A model generated the notes under the pieces. It saw nothing but the letters and a program-made list of their open reading frames with translations, ran no database searches and was not told the origin of the DNA. DNA of 64,000 bases from Dastarcus helophoroides (taxonomy: Eukaryota; Arthropoda; Insecta; Coleoptera; Bothrideridae): assembly GCA_028583605.1 (NCBI GenBank), contig CM053328.1, forward strand, positions 30,239,578 through 30,303,577. Reading direction: 5' to 3'. How positions within the stretch are numbered: the stretch's first letter is position 1; every line of letters begins with the position of its first letter. Shown one piece after another: positions 1 to 11,700 of this stretch. Made by a program: the position numbers and the translations under genes.

Positions 1-557
1 CAGTTTTAAAAGCAGAATCTTCAATATTGGATCTTCAAATTCAATTTCGAAATTTCGACATACATCTTAAAAATTTTGATGATTAGAAACCCCAAATTTT
101 AAGGTTAAAATGAAATTTGAAAAAAAATTTCATTTTAAAAGTCTATTCAAGTTTAAGTTAAAATTACGGGGTTCAAATCAAAATGTTGAGAAATCGTAAA
201 TGATAAATTTTAACAAAAAAAGACGTAAAGTTTTGGAAACAATCTGTTTTGGAAGCATATACAACATTGTTGAAATACATTTTTTTTATATTTGCATTCT
301 TTTGTTTTCCCTTTCCACTTTTAAAATTGAAACATTCATTTATATATTGACATTTTAAAAAAAAATAATAGAATCGAAATTTTAACAAAAATCCTCGATA
401 TTTCATTTCTGGAAATCTCGGTTTTTTGTTCTTCGAAATTTAGTTTCCTTGACAACTTAGAGCCAGAAGTTCAACGTTTTCTTTAAATTCCTACCTTTTT
501 TATGAATATAGCTTTTTCTCAAATTTTCCAGTACAAATTTTCAATTTTTTTTTAGGT
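1..557. other. AT-rich noncoding sequence
   Basis: AT-rich sequence with scattered AAATTTCGA-type words and homopolymer runs. The short open frames here are low-complexity Phe/Lys/Asn translations with no recognisable domain. I see no gene. Confidence 0.5.
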
Positions 558-890
558 TTAATCCACTTGCAAAAAGACACCCCAATATGCTTTCAAAGTA
601 CTGCGAGTAGGATGCGGAAATAAGGATAGATGGCAATGAACCGCCTTCTTAAACAAGGATAGGTTGTAATTTTTGGGGAAAATTCCTGTCGGTAACAAGT
701 TCCATAACTTGGAAGTTCTATAGAAAAAAGAGTCTCCGTAGACAAAAGTCCTCACTGTGTCAAGCTGGACCGCACAGGAATTTGCTGTCTCCTACTGTCT
801 AGTACGCCTCAAGAATTTTGCCCTTGGGGGGATCAATCCTATTAGTTCCTGCGAGCATCTTTCATGATGGTACTTGTTATTTCCAGTTTT
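558..890 (-). pseudogene. 3' end of a non-LTR retrotransposon (RT C-terminal tail)
   Basis: Reading the minus strand from about 890 down to the stop at 558 gives a frame with one internal stop. It ends in the motif FFYRTSKLWNLLP, followed by FPKNYNLSLFKKAV and HCHL. This is the C-terminal signature that follows the reverse transcriptase domain in jockey/CR1-like LINEs, where the family form is close to RTxxLWNSLP...FP...NLxxFKxxVxxHL. The upstream part, from about YHHERCSQELIGL onward, fits the same tail before the stop. Nothing of the RT palm or the endonuclease lies next to it, so this is a 5'-truncated dead copy, the usual outcome of LINE insertion. Family is secure; the clade is not. Confidence 0.7.
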
Positions 891-1492
891 TACCAAAAAT
901 TTACTTTTTTTATCAAAATTTTTCAATTTTGATTGGATTTGAAGGGGACGTTATTTGAAAATTTGCACAAGGGCGACTGAGATGCACGCGGCGCGCCTGC
1001 TCCTCTGATTCACAATTTGACCAAAACAAGTTCAAGTTCTCTTTCCTTATTTCAGTTTTTTGATTTAAATAGTGAAACAGAAACACAAGTTTCTTGATTT
1101 TTTATTTCCTAGGCGATTTCGTGGTTTCAAGTCAATTAATCCAAAGTTCGAAAAAAAATGTTTGAGGCCAGCTGGTTTAACAGTAAAATGAATAAAAATA
1201 TTGATGTTTATAAAAACAAAAACGGGATGTTTTAGGGTGCAATATAATCTCGTTTCTATGTATGATTTGAAGCATTTAAGCTTTGCAAACTTTGTTTTGA
1301 GTTTCACTGTTCCGCAGTTACACGAAGAGTACTGATATTACCAACAACAACAAAAATTTGGAATCCGTATTGTTAAAAATGTATTTACAATCACCACCGC
1401 GTCTTGTGTTATATTCTGCTAATCTAAAAAGACTTCACTTTAAATTTGCCTGGACCCATTGGGTAGTTTAAACAGTCGGAATTACCTGTAGT
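891..1492. other. Unassigned noncoding sequence
   Basis: AT-rich, with a small GC-richer patch around 965-1010 (GGCGCGCC inside). No coding frame of interest on either strand. Confidence 0.4.
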
Positions 1493-1632
1493 ATGGTCCA
1501 GGATGTATATCACGTTGTTTACAAGTGTAATTTTTGATATATATCATGATATATGTTAGCTAATAAATATCATGATATATATCGTCATATATATCACGAT
1601 ATATATCGCTTGATCAATTTCATGCCAACCCT
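1493..1632. repeat. Palindromic ATATATCATGATATAT microsatellite-like block
   Basis: Several near-perfect palindromes of the ATATATC(A/G)TGATATAT type are packed into about 100 bp (1535-1612). The block ends at GCCAACCCTG. Read on the minus strand this starts CAGGGTTGGC, which resembles hAT-type MITE termini, so the block may be the end of a small non-autonomous element. The other terminus is not clear. Confidence 0.4.
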
Positions 1633-2880
1633 GTATCTACTAATTATTTTATCGATAACCAATAATTAAAACTTGTGGAGAATGCTAATTAATTTTTAAA
1701 TGTTGATGATGATAAATCACTATTTCCAGAGTTACTGGTTACCAATATCAAAAATGACTTTTATTTTGAAGGACGGTAACTCAACGAAAAAATCGTCGTT
1801 CATAGCTCGCAGGTCAGTCAAATTAATTAGGATTAAATTATCTAGAAAAAATAAGATCACATTAAAAGCCGAGGTTTTTTTAACGATAAACAACGATATG
1901 GAAAAATGTCGACCCATAGTTTTCTTATGATTAGTCAAAAACTGTTGAAGCTAAAAAAAATTGCTCTCAGTCTAAAAACTATAAACTTGAAGCTTCAATG
2001 TACTTTTTGAGGGTGCCATTCCTTAAAAGGAAAAAAATGAAACCTTTATAATCTCACTCTCGTGTTTGTCCGTCTGTCACACTGTTCCTTGAAAACTATG
2101 TAACGTAAAAATTTGAAATTTTGCATAGCGTTAATTCTCGATTGACTCACGCAAACACAGGCAGTCAACGATTATTAGATGAGGATAATTATAAAAGGTA
2201 ATATTTTACAATAAAATGGGGGGTTAATTGGATCTCCGAAAAATCAAGTTTTAGTTAGTATATCGTGTGAGGTATCATTTCAAGAAGCTGCGTCTAAAAA
2301 TCCTAAAATATTATTTTTCTTAATTTTTTGGTCCAATCGTCCTTAAAATACATCTCAAGATGTGTCAGAAATGACACAAATTTCTGAGAATTAAATTTAG
2401 ATTTTAATAGGGTTAGTAGATATCGGGTCTTAGATTAACTGAAAACTGCGGGTTCTTTCAATATCCTAATAGTTGTTGAGAAGAAAAATATGTTATGGAA
2501 AATTATGGAAATGGGTGCTTGTGTTGCCCATATAGTCATAATTTTTTTCAAATAAAAAACTTGATTAAACTGAAAGATATAATGAAGATCAAATTTGTCT
2601 AACAATATTTCATTTAGATAAAGATTTTCATAGTTAGCACTAGTTTATTAAATTGACGAAACCTAGTAATTGCGGTTGGAGTGGAACATTTTACCGCGAT
2701 CCGAGGCGACCTCATAAACCGACATAAAAGATAGTCATCAATTTATTGCGAATTGCAAATGTATTTTTTATATCTGAGACATTATCAACACAGTTATTAG
2801 GGGAGACCGAATTATATGCAACATATAAAGCGTGAAATATGCACGCAATATGCACGAAAAATATCAAAATATGCAACTTT
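1633..2880. other. AT-rich noncoding sequence
   Basis: The overlapping open frames on both strands near 1700-1938 are low-complexity and mutually antisense, with no recognisable protein. No RNA gene or transposon end is visible in this stretch. Confidence 0.4.
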
Positions 2881-2884
2881 AAAT

Positions 2885-3144
2885 AATGATGCCGTTAATT
2901 TTAACAAATTTGCTTCTGATTTAAAGAATTTTCCTTTTCTTTTAAACAAATTTGCTTCTAGTTACTCCCAGCTTGAACCAATTTACTTTTAATTCCAAAA
3001 AGTTTGTTTCTAATTTAAATAGGTTTGATTCTAATTTAAGCAAATTTGCTAGTACTTCGAATAAATATATATTTTAGTGTGAACAAATTTGATTCTAATT
3101 TGTATAGAATTGCTTTTAATTTATACAAATTTGCTGTCAGTTTT
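2885..3144 (+). repeat. Degenerate short tandem repeat (AAATTTGCTTCTAATTTAA-like)
   Basis: About ten diverged copies of a unit of 22-30 bases built on AAATTTGCTTCTAATTTAA run up to the left end of the adjacent foldback element. A further copy, inverted, sits just outside the right end near 4957-4975. The motif therefore flanks the element on both sides, either as target sequence or as its outermost part. Confidence 0.55.
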
Positions 3145-4952
3145 AGTGGAGTGTCTAAGGGTTTTGACATAGGATTTCAGTTACTGTGAGTAAAATTAAA
3201 TAAAAATATACGGAATGTTTAGCTAATAGTATTTGTAAAAAAGTTTATCTATTAAAAAATTGTGGTCTTTATTAAAAATAATAATAATAATAATATTACG
3301 GGTGTTTCAAAATAAGATGCTCCTTCTTAAGGAGCATAATCTTCCAGCGATTTTAAGAAAAAAAGTTTTTATCAACATAGGTGCGGAACCGTTTTATTTT
3401 TAAGTTACAGGGTCTTGAAAATTAGGAAAAAATTTAGTTTTTCCTTAAATACTATGAAACCACTCGAAATATTTTTTCAAATTTTGGTAGTTACTAACTA
3501 GGATTAAAGACGCACTTTTTGCTGGAAAAATATTTGCTTTTCTTCCATCAGTGACGTTCATGCTAATTTGACTTTGAGTATTCTTAACAAAAAAATTGGT
3601 TCGTCACTGCTTTTTTACAAATTAAGTACCAATTATATAAACAACTTTTATTTCTTAGTAAAAATGCTCCCCACAATTTTTTTCGTCTGACGAACGGTTT
3701 TCGGTTAAAACAATTATCTAACTTTAAAAAATAGGTTTACTTATTTCTTGGCATTGGTTTATTAATTATAAAAAATAGTTACATCCCAAAAACATATAAA
3801 TCCAACTTACATATTAACATACATTTTCATAAACACTAGATAACAAAGTTGTCTTAAAATAAGGCAAATTTGTAGAAAAGAATATAAAACTCCCATCGAA
3901 ATGCATTTTATTTTTTTACTTAGAAACCGTCGGTTGGGAAAAAAAGTTAGACTTTTTACTGGAAATAAAGTCTAACTTTTGAATAAAAAAAAACAGTGGC
4001 GCGATTTTTTTTTTATTAAAAGTATTCAAAGATATGGTAATCGAAACAACAAAAAAAACTTGAGGGAGCATTTTTACCAACAAGTGAAGGATGTTTATAC
4101 AATTGAGGCGTATTTAAAAAAAAATCAGTGGCGTAACATTTTATTTTAGCTATTTTATACAGATAGAAGAGTTTAAGAATTTGGGTAAGATAGCCCAAAC
4201 TGTTCCTAAATTTTCCTAAATTCCTAAATTGTACCCCTTGGTAGCAGTAAACGTGGGGGGGGGGAGCGAAGCGCGTGTGGAGCTGCAATATAGGGTTTGG
4301 TAGCCCAAAATAAACCGCCTCCTAATTGAACCACTTAATTTTTTCTATTTTCTTAAATTTTTAGAAAAACTTAAAGGGTTCAATTTAAGCTAACTTACTC
4401 AACTAGGTGTACCTTACCCAACCTTTTTACCAAGAAATAAAGGTTGTTTATGAAATTGGTACTTAATTTGAAAAAAAGCAGTGACGCACCATTTTTTTCG
4501 CTAAGAATACTCGATGACACATTAGCACGGACGCCACCGATGGAAAAATAGCAAAATACTTTCCAGCAAAAAGTGCGTCTTTATGCCTAATCGGTATGCA
4601 CAAAAATTTAAAGGAATATTTAAGAAATTTCATAGTATTTAAGAAAAAATAAATTTTTTTCTTTGTTTTCAAGACCCTGTAACTTAAAAATAAAGCGGTC
4701 CTGCACCTATGTTGATAAAAACTTTTTTTTATAAAATCGCTCGAAGATTATGCTCCTTAAGTATGAGCACCTTATTTTGAAACTCCCGGATTATTATTAT
4801 TATTAGTATTGTAAATAAAGATCACAATTTTTTAATAGGTTAACTGTTTTACAAACACTCTTAGCTAAACATTTCATATATTTTTGTTTAATTTCACTCA
4901 CTGCTACTGAAATCCGAGGTTTTTAGATTTTTAATGCTCCGGGCACTCCACT
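3145..4952. mobile_element. Foldback element with long (about 520 bp) terminal inverted repeats
   Basis: The left arm (3145 to about 3665) and the right arm (about 4425 to 4952) are inverted copies over their whole length. Matching landmarks in order are the outer end AGTGGAGTG, then TTTCAGT...GTGAGT, GTTTAGCTAA, an AATAATAAT run, GGAGCATAATCTTC, ATCAACATAGGTGC, AAGTTACAGGGTCTTGA, AAAGACGCACTTTTTGCTGG and AAGTACCAATT. Small indels and substitutions separate the arms. The roughly 760-bp centre carries further diverged pieces of the inner-arm sequence (AGCAGTGACGC / ATCAGTGGCGT) and a 12-base G-run near 4255. There is no transposase frame, so the element is non-autonomous. No target duplication is evident. 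Confidence 0.75.
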
Positions 4953-4955
4953 ATT

Positions 4956-5420
4956 TGAACAAATTTGCTTCCATTTTGAAAACATTTCTATTACGTGTCT
5001 AAATTAAAAAATTTTCTCGAAATTTGTTTTTTTCTTACAAAATGTAGTTTTAATATTTATTAAATTTCGTTTTGTTCCGTGTTTGTTGATCTTAAAATTT
5101 CGACATTTTTCCAAACATTTAAGTTGGGATTTGAAAGTTTTTTTAACAAATTTCAAGATGGGTTGACTCTTAAAAATTTCGATCTTTTTTCAAAATGCTG
5201 ATTTTTTTTTCGAAATTTCGGCTATGAAAATTGTTTTTTTTATTTCAACTTTTCTGAATATTTCAGAGTTTGTTGATAAACTAGTCTCTTTTTTCAAATA
5301 GACTTCAAAACATCGACTTTCAAAATTGCGACTTTCAAAACTGAACATTTTCAAACATTTTTTTTTTCGAAAATTCCCGGCTTTATTTGAAAATTTACAT
5401 CTTCTCTAAACTTTTTTATC
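4956..5420. other. AT-rich TTTCAAAATTTCGAC-type repeat
   Basis: Degenerate copies of the window-wide AAATTTCGAC/GTCGAAATTT motif, here mainly in the T-rich orientation. No gene is seen. Confidence 0.5.
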
Positions 5421-5464
5421 TTATTTTTGCAAGTTTTTATTTTTTTTAAATTTTACTTTTTTAG

Positions 5465-5960
5465 AAGTCTCGATTTTTTCCTTTGCGATGCAGTGAATCC
5501 TCAAGACTGCAATTTCAACTTCTACCTTGACCATTCTACCACTTAAAAGAGTGTTTCTTATTTTTTCGATCATGTTTTCTCTTGTTGTAGACCTGTTGGC
5601 AAAAACAAGGTCTTTTATTCGCTTCACCAATAAAAATCGGAGCAAGTCCGATCTGGGGACCTGGATGGCCAAGAAAACTAACTTTCACGTCCCATCCACC
5701 TGCCACGTATGCCTGATTTTGAACGGTAGTTCGGCATATTCTTAAGCCATTAGCTATTGTTTCAGTACTTAAATGAGCACTAAATTTCACATCATCTAAA
5801 ACATTTATAATATTTTGCTCGATGCGACCTCTACGTTATCTTCTAAATACAGGAAAATGCACATTTCCCGTGGTGCGTATACGATGTATCAATCGAAGGA
5901 AAACTTCTTTACTTTGATTACGTTTTTCGTTTTTCGGGATACTGCAGGCGGAGATTTAGC
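5465..5960 (-). pseudogene. Broken IS630/Tc1-mariner-like transposase with internal deletion
   Basis: On the minus strand the first part (about 5850-5720) reads as a helix-turn-helix: a segment like RIEQNIINVLDD, then LSTETIANGLRICRTTVQN, matching the DNA-binding domains of mariner-type transposases. Almost directly after it comes, in another frame, RWMGRES, a stop, then FSWPSRSPD. In the family this WP(A/S)RSPDLxPxDxxLWG stretch carries the last catalytic Asp. A third frame continues with IKDLVFANRSTTRENMIEKIRN, the usual C-terminal helix (family form close to RPTTRENMIERIRNA). The first two catalytic acidic residues and the linker between are missing. It is therefore an internally deleted, frameshifted copy, and higher GC sets it off from its surroundings. 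Family call is inference from motifs; terminal repeats were not found. Confidence 0.6.
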
Positions 5961-7215
5961 AACATTCAAAATAGTAAATGGTTAACGTGCCAAATTCTTC
6001 TTCATTTGCATAAATCTTTTTAATTTTATAGAGGAATATAAAAGCGTAAATACTAATGCAGTTAGAAAAGCAGGTGCTAAACATAATTGCAAACTTAAAG
6101 ATTTAAATTTTATTCTTTCATTTTTGCAATTAACTTTTTTCAAGGGCCACTACCAAACTATTAGTCGCCGCCCTCATTTATTTGTAGTTCTCCTCAACTG
6201 AGAGAAACCGCTGAAAGTTTGGAAAAAGATTTTTTTGAAATATCTTGAAACTTGTCATAGTTTTAAGTTTTCACTTCTGTCGGCAGTCCCCATAACTGCA
6301 CAATTTTGTTTTCTCTCTCTTTTCCTTTACATGCCGTCGAGGCTATATAGATTCCAGGCCACTAATGACATACACTGTACAAATAAAATCTTATTAGTAC
6401 AATTAAATGTTCTAGCAGACGAATCGCATTATAAGCAAGGTAAACAGCTTAAGGCCCCTTACAAACGAGCATTGTCTACACGTGCCGTATAATAGATCCA
6501 AAGATGCACATTTGCATTATAACATAGCGTCTAATAAAGAGACGACACAAAGTTAACAGAATTTGAAAGCTCACATTATTGCACAAATACTGAATATGCA
6601 TGCTCCGACAATTCCCTATGGTGCACAAATTTGTTCGAACGTTAAGCGCTTTATGCCCACCTTATTTTATAAACATGCATCAATTATGTGTCGACCACAA
6701 ATTGCTTTTCCCTCTCCGCAGGTTGCACTAATGATCGTAATGTGTAACTCCTAAACAAACGCCTTAGTAGAAATATTCCTGATAATCGATAATACCCCGG
6801 AGTCAGAAAAATATGGGAAACAAATAAATGCAATCAAGGATACATTTATTTCACGGAGCTTCCCAAATATAGCAGCGCAGAAATCAAGCACGATTTATAG
6901 TCTCCAAGAAAAATGTGAGGGTTAATTCAGTGTTCCTGCCCCGAATTTTTAAACAGAACTATTCATCCCATCTAGTCCTACCAACGAGTTTTATTTCTCT
7001 ATTGAACTTACAAGAAGTCATATTTTATTCCTAAATCGTAAATGTCTTGATTCAGTCGAATTTTGCTCTTTTAACAATAGGAATTTACGCCGTATTTACA
7101 TAAATTTGATTTTTTTAGTTTTCATCATTTTTGAAACTTGTAAGCAGGAGCGTGATGTATACATTTTAAATACCTTAAAATGAGCTTTTGCTGTCGCATC
7201 AATTTCTAATTAACC
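5961..7215. other. Unassigned noncoding sequence
   Basis: Less repetitive than most of the window and closer to 35-40 percent GC in places (6300-6760). The open frames at 6235-6492 and 6563-6754 lack recognisable domains. Could be unique intergenic sequence or an old unrecognised repeat. Confidence 0.4.
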
Positions 7216-7217
7216 TA

Positions 7218-8323
7218 CCATGGAATGGGGTTACTTTTGTTTTTTTCACAAGAAACCAAAGTAAGCTGTTATAGATGCATCTTTCTAGAAGAACTACGAA
7301 TATTGATTAATCAGATATTTATGATATGATGTGATGAATAGGATATTTATGATTGGGGGTTACTCAAAGCAAATAAAACAAAAAATTGTATCTAAAATAT
7401 ATTTAATAACGAATTAGAAAACGAAAAAATGAAATTATAGTTCTATACATATTAAAGTTGAACAGAAATTTTCTGCAACTATTTTTTTCAACAGATTTTG
7501 GTAAAAAAAGAAAAAGAAAGGGTCTTAGCAAGCCGGCGCAAGTCCATAATACTGAACGGAAACCCTATTCAGCACACTTTGTTACAGATTTTTTAATACC
7601 GATTTTTGTTTGGTTTCCGAGTAAATTGGTTGAGCTCAGGGTTCTTTTTTTTGAATACTTTTCGTAGTACTTATTCATTATTGTACCATAGGGTGTACTA
7701 ATTTCAATAAAGCAGCACGCAGAGCCAAGTGGCCATCGACAACAACTGCTGGCGCTATTTCCAAAGCTTCGTCTCTGAAATTTCGTAAGCTCGTGAACCA
7801 AAATTTTTCTGATAAATTCCAAGTATGGCGATATGAAAAACAGATTAAAAATTCCATGCCAGATATTTTCAAGTCAACAAAAAACTTAATGGGGTGACAT
7901 TGATAGTTCATCAATCTTACCACATCGAGCGATCCAAGGTCAACTTATCGAAAACCAATACGATTATAAAATATGTTTATACGTTATACCATTTAACAAA
8001 CTAAAATGGTATAGACAATAAGCATCTGTTAAGGTACCTTTTATAAAAAATGTGTCATCGCAATACCTAACCTGTTAATGCTGAAGTTATTCAAGAGTAC
8101 AAAATCTCTAAAAAAAAAAACACTACTTACATTTTCTATTTATTTTCACTACATAGACTTGTCTAATTTTGACTGACAATGAGTAATGTGAATAACTAAC
8201 ATTTAGTCTAGTCCTAAAAAGGAATATTTTTGATTCGGTTCAAAAATTAAGTAATTTGAAGTTGAAAATCAAATAAAATGTTTACCAAAGTAACCCCGCG
8301 AATCAAAGTAACCCATTCCACGG
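7218..8323. mobile_element. Decayed pogo-like DNA transposon with TA target duplication
   Basis: The left end starts CCATGGAATGGGGTTACTTT (7218). The right end, read on the minus strand, starts CCGTGGAATGGGTTACTTTG (8323). Both are bounded by TA (7216-7217 and 8324-8325), the target duplication of the Tc1/mariner/pogo superfamily. A second GGGTTACTTTG-like copy follows inside the right end. The only coding remnant is a pipsqueak-type HTH on the minus strand at about 7640-7800. At 1.1 kb it is far shorter than an intact pogo element, so it is an internally deleted copy. Confidence 0.7.
7640..7800 (-). pseudogene. Pipsqueak-type HTH remnant of a pogo-like transposase
   Basis: One minus-strand frame gives RDEALEIA then a segment ending LALRAALLK. 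A second frame gives YGTIMNKYYEKYSKK. Joined across a frameshift they match the psq HTH of pogo/Tigger transposases, where the family pattern is close to a ten-residue helix, then LRAAxxKYGVPxxTxxNK. No DDE catalytic region follows. Being inside a TA-flanked inverted-repeat element supports the assignment. Confidence 0.55.
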
Positions 8324-8354
8324 TAAGCCTCTTAAGTTTTGGCTCAAAATATAT

Positions 8355-8677
8355 CAGTGGCGGCTCGTGCCATTTAAACTAGGGTAGGAGAAAGTAGCCA
8401 CTAAAAACAATACTTGTTTAATATCTTAATGATCAAAAAATACATTTTTTTAATTGGTATGATCGCATACCGCCTAGATTGCCATCTACCATCATACTAA
8501 TTTCATAATGCGACGGCCAGAGTCGTGGACATTACCAATGGCAAATATTGTTATAAAAAATGCCCTAGTTTGTACAACTGCGCCACAAAAATTGAAAGAG
8601 GTCTATTTTTCGAAAATAATAGGAGGAATTATTTAAGGGTAGGCGCCTACCTTGTTTACCCCGACGAGCAGCCACTA
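8355..8677. mobile_element. MITE with CAGTGGC-type inverted ends
   Basis: The left end CAGTGGCGGCTCGTGCC pairs with the right end, which reads TAGTGGCTGCTCGTCGGG on the minus strand. Similarity continues inward over TTTAAAC...GGGTAGG on the left and GTAAAC...GGTAGGCGCC on the right. Length is about 323 bp with no coding capacity. It lies only 30 bp from the pogo-like element. A target duplication is not clear. Confidence 0.6.
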
Positions 8678-8739
8678 AAAACTATTAGCTTAAATCAAAT
8701 GAGTATTTTTTTTAGTTTGAAATTCTGAACAAAAAGGGC

Positions 8740-11700
8740 AAAACTGGAAATATTGAAAAAAGTATGAACTGAATTGCGAATGTTTAAAAGTCGAATTTTT
8801 AGTAAAAGTCAAAATTTTGAGAAAAAGTCGAAATTTTAAAAAGGATAAGACTTCCGAAAAATAATAGATTTTAAATAATAACGTCAGTTTTTAAAAAATA
8901 AATATTTTGAAAAAAAATCGGAATTTCCAAAAAGTCCAAATCTTTAAAAAAGTTTAAATTTTCGATAAGGAAAACAGTAGGTGCTTTTAAATTTTTGAGA
9001 AAACGTAAATTTTGAATAACAATTTTCAAAAACGTTGAAATTTGTAAAAATGTTTAAATTTTTAGTGAAGTATTTTTTTTGAAAATTGATGGAAATTTAC
9101 GAAAAGTTAGAATCGTCAAAATAAATCAAAATCTTTAAAAAAGTTGAAATTTTGGAATAAAATTGGGGTTTTAGAAGAAATTAGAAATTTTGGATTTCAG
9201 AAATTTTCAAAAAAGCCGAAATGTTCAAAGAAGTTCGAAATATTCAAAAAGGGACGAAATTGTCAAAAGATAAACTTTATCAAAATTTTCAACACAATTA
9301 AAATTTGTCAGAAAGTCTGAAAACATTTAAAAAGGCAAATTTTCAAAAGGATGGATATTTTCAAAAGGTAATATTTTTAAAAAAGCGTAATTTAAAAAAA
9401 AATGGTCATTTTTTGTTGAAAATTTTAGTTTACGTAAAAACGAACGAAACGGATCAGGGTTCCATCTGTAATTTAATGGGGGTTATGTTTATAAAAAAGG
9501 AAACATTTCTGGAACGCGTTTTATTTTTCATGCGGTGCCATCTGTAGAACATCGTTAGAAATAAACAAATATATGAAGAAGTCATCATTTCCGACAATGC
9601 GAAATTTCGAGTTTAAAATTTTAGGCAAAAAACTAGATATACCAAAAAAAAGTTTAAACTTCGAAAAATTAGAGAATTTTAAAAGTCGAAATTTTGAGAA
9701 AAAGTCGAAATTTTGAAATAATCGAAATATTCAAAAAGGTTAAAACGAAGAAAAAGTCTAATTGTAAGTTAAAAAAAAAGATCAAAATTTTCAAAAAAAA
9801 GTTGATATTTTAAAAAATCGGAATTTTCAAAAGGGTGAAATCTTCAAAAAAGTTTAAAATTTCAATAATGGCGATATTAAACAAAAAACGAATTTTTGGA
9901 AAATAGTAGACATTTTCAAAAAAACTGAAAATTTTGGATTCGAAATGTTCAAAAAGCTTAAAATGTACAAAAATATTTAAATTTTCAATCAAGTATTTTT
10001 TTCAAAATTAGTGGAACTTTATAAAAAAAAATGAAAATGGTCAAAATTGTGAGAAAGAAGTCAAAAGTTTGAAAAGAGTAGAAATTTTGGGAAAAAAGTG
10101 AAAGTTTTAAAAAAAAGTAGAAATTTTGAGTTACAAAAATTTTCAAAATATACCAGAAATTTTCAAATAATTTCCAAGAATTCAAAAAGGGACGAAATTG
10201 TCAAAGAATAAAATTTATCAAAACTTTCAAACAATTAGAATTTCTCAAAAATTCTAAACAAATTTAAAGAGGCAAATCAAGAGAACGGAAATTTTTAGAA
10301 TTATTTTTTTTTCTCTTTTAAATTTTAGTTTACGTAAAATATATGACATTTGACATACAAGCAACCCAATTTATAAAATCAGAACTAAAAAAAAGAACGA
10401 AACGGACCAGGGTTTAATCTATAATTTGATGGGGGTCATATTTATAAAAAAGAAACCATTTCTGTGACGCGTTTTATTTTTCATGCGGTGCCATCTGTAG
10501 AACATCGTTAGAAATAAACAAATCTATGAAGAGGTCGCCATTTCTGAAAATGCGAAATTTCGAGTTTGAAATTTTAGGCAAAAAAAGTAAACTAGATATA
10601 CCAAAAAAAAGTTTAAGCTTCAAAAAATTGGAGATTTTTAAAAATCGAAATTTTAAGAAAAAGTCGATATTTTGGGAAAAAATCGAAATTTTGACATAAT
10701 CGAAATTTTCAAAAAAGTTGAAACGAAGAAAAAGTCTAATTGTAAGTTAAAAACAAATCAAAATTTTCAAAAAAAGTGGATATTTTTAAAAAATTGGAAT
10801 TTTCAAAAAGTTAAAATCTTTAAAAAAGTTGAAATCTTCAAAAAAGTTTAAAATTTCAATAATAGCGATATTAAACAAAAAACGAATTTTCGGAAAATAG
10901 TAGACATTTTTAAAACAACTGAAAAGTTTGGAATCGAAATGTTCAAAAAGGTTAAAATTTACAAAAATATTTAAATTTTCAATCAAGTGCTTTTTTTCAA
11001 AATTAGTGGAAACTTATAAGAAAATTAAAATTGTCAAAATTGGGAGAAAGAAGTCAAAATTTTGAAAAAAGTAGAAAATTTGGGAAAAAAGTGGAAGTTT
11101 AAAAAAAAAGTAGAAATTTTGAATTACAAAAATTTTCAAGAAAAAAACAGAAATTTTCAAATAATTTCCAAATATTCAAAAAGGGACAAAATTGTCAAAG
11201 AATAAAATTTATCAGAATTTTCAAACAGTTAGAATTTCTCAAAAATTCTGAACAAATTTAAAGAGGCAAATTTTCAAGAGAATGGAAATTTTCAGATTTA
11301 TTTTTTTTCTCTTTAAAATTTTAGTTTACGTAAAATGTATGATATTTCACATTCACGCAACCCAATTTATAAAATCAAAACTAAAAAAACGAACGAAACG
11401 GACCATAATATATAATTTGATGGAGGTCATATTTATAAAAAGGAAACATTTCTGTGACACGTTTTATTTTTTATGCGGTGCCATCTGTAGAACATTGTTA
11501 GAAATAAACAAATCTATGAAGAGGTTGTCATTTCTGAAAATGGGAGATTTCGAGTTTGAAATTTTAGGCAAAAAAAGTACGCTGGATATGCTAAAAAAAG
11601 TTTAAGCTTCGCAAAATTATAAATTTTTAAAACCCGAAATTTTGAGAAAAAGTCTAAATTTTGAAATAATAGAAATTTTCAAAAAGGTTAAAACTTCTAG

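Noticed and set aside
1700..1938. Overlapping antisense frames of 76 and 68 codons
   Set aside because: Short, mutually antisense and without recognisable sequence.
4016..4288. 90-codon minus-strand frame in the centre of the foldback element
   Set aside because: No transposase motif; it crosses the G-run and repeat pieces.
11282..11605. 107-codon frame in the 960-bp tandem unit
   Set aside because: The frame is closed in the other three copies of the unit and has no domain.
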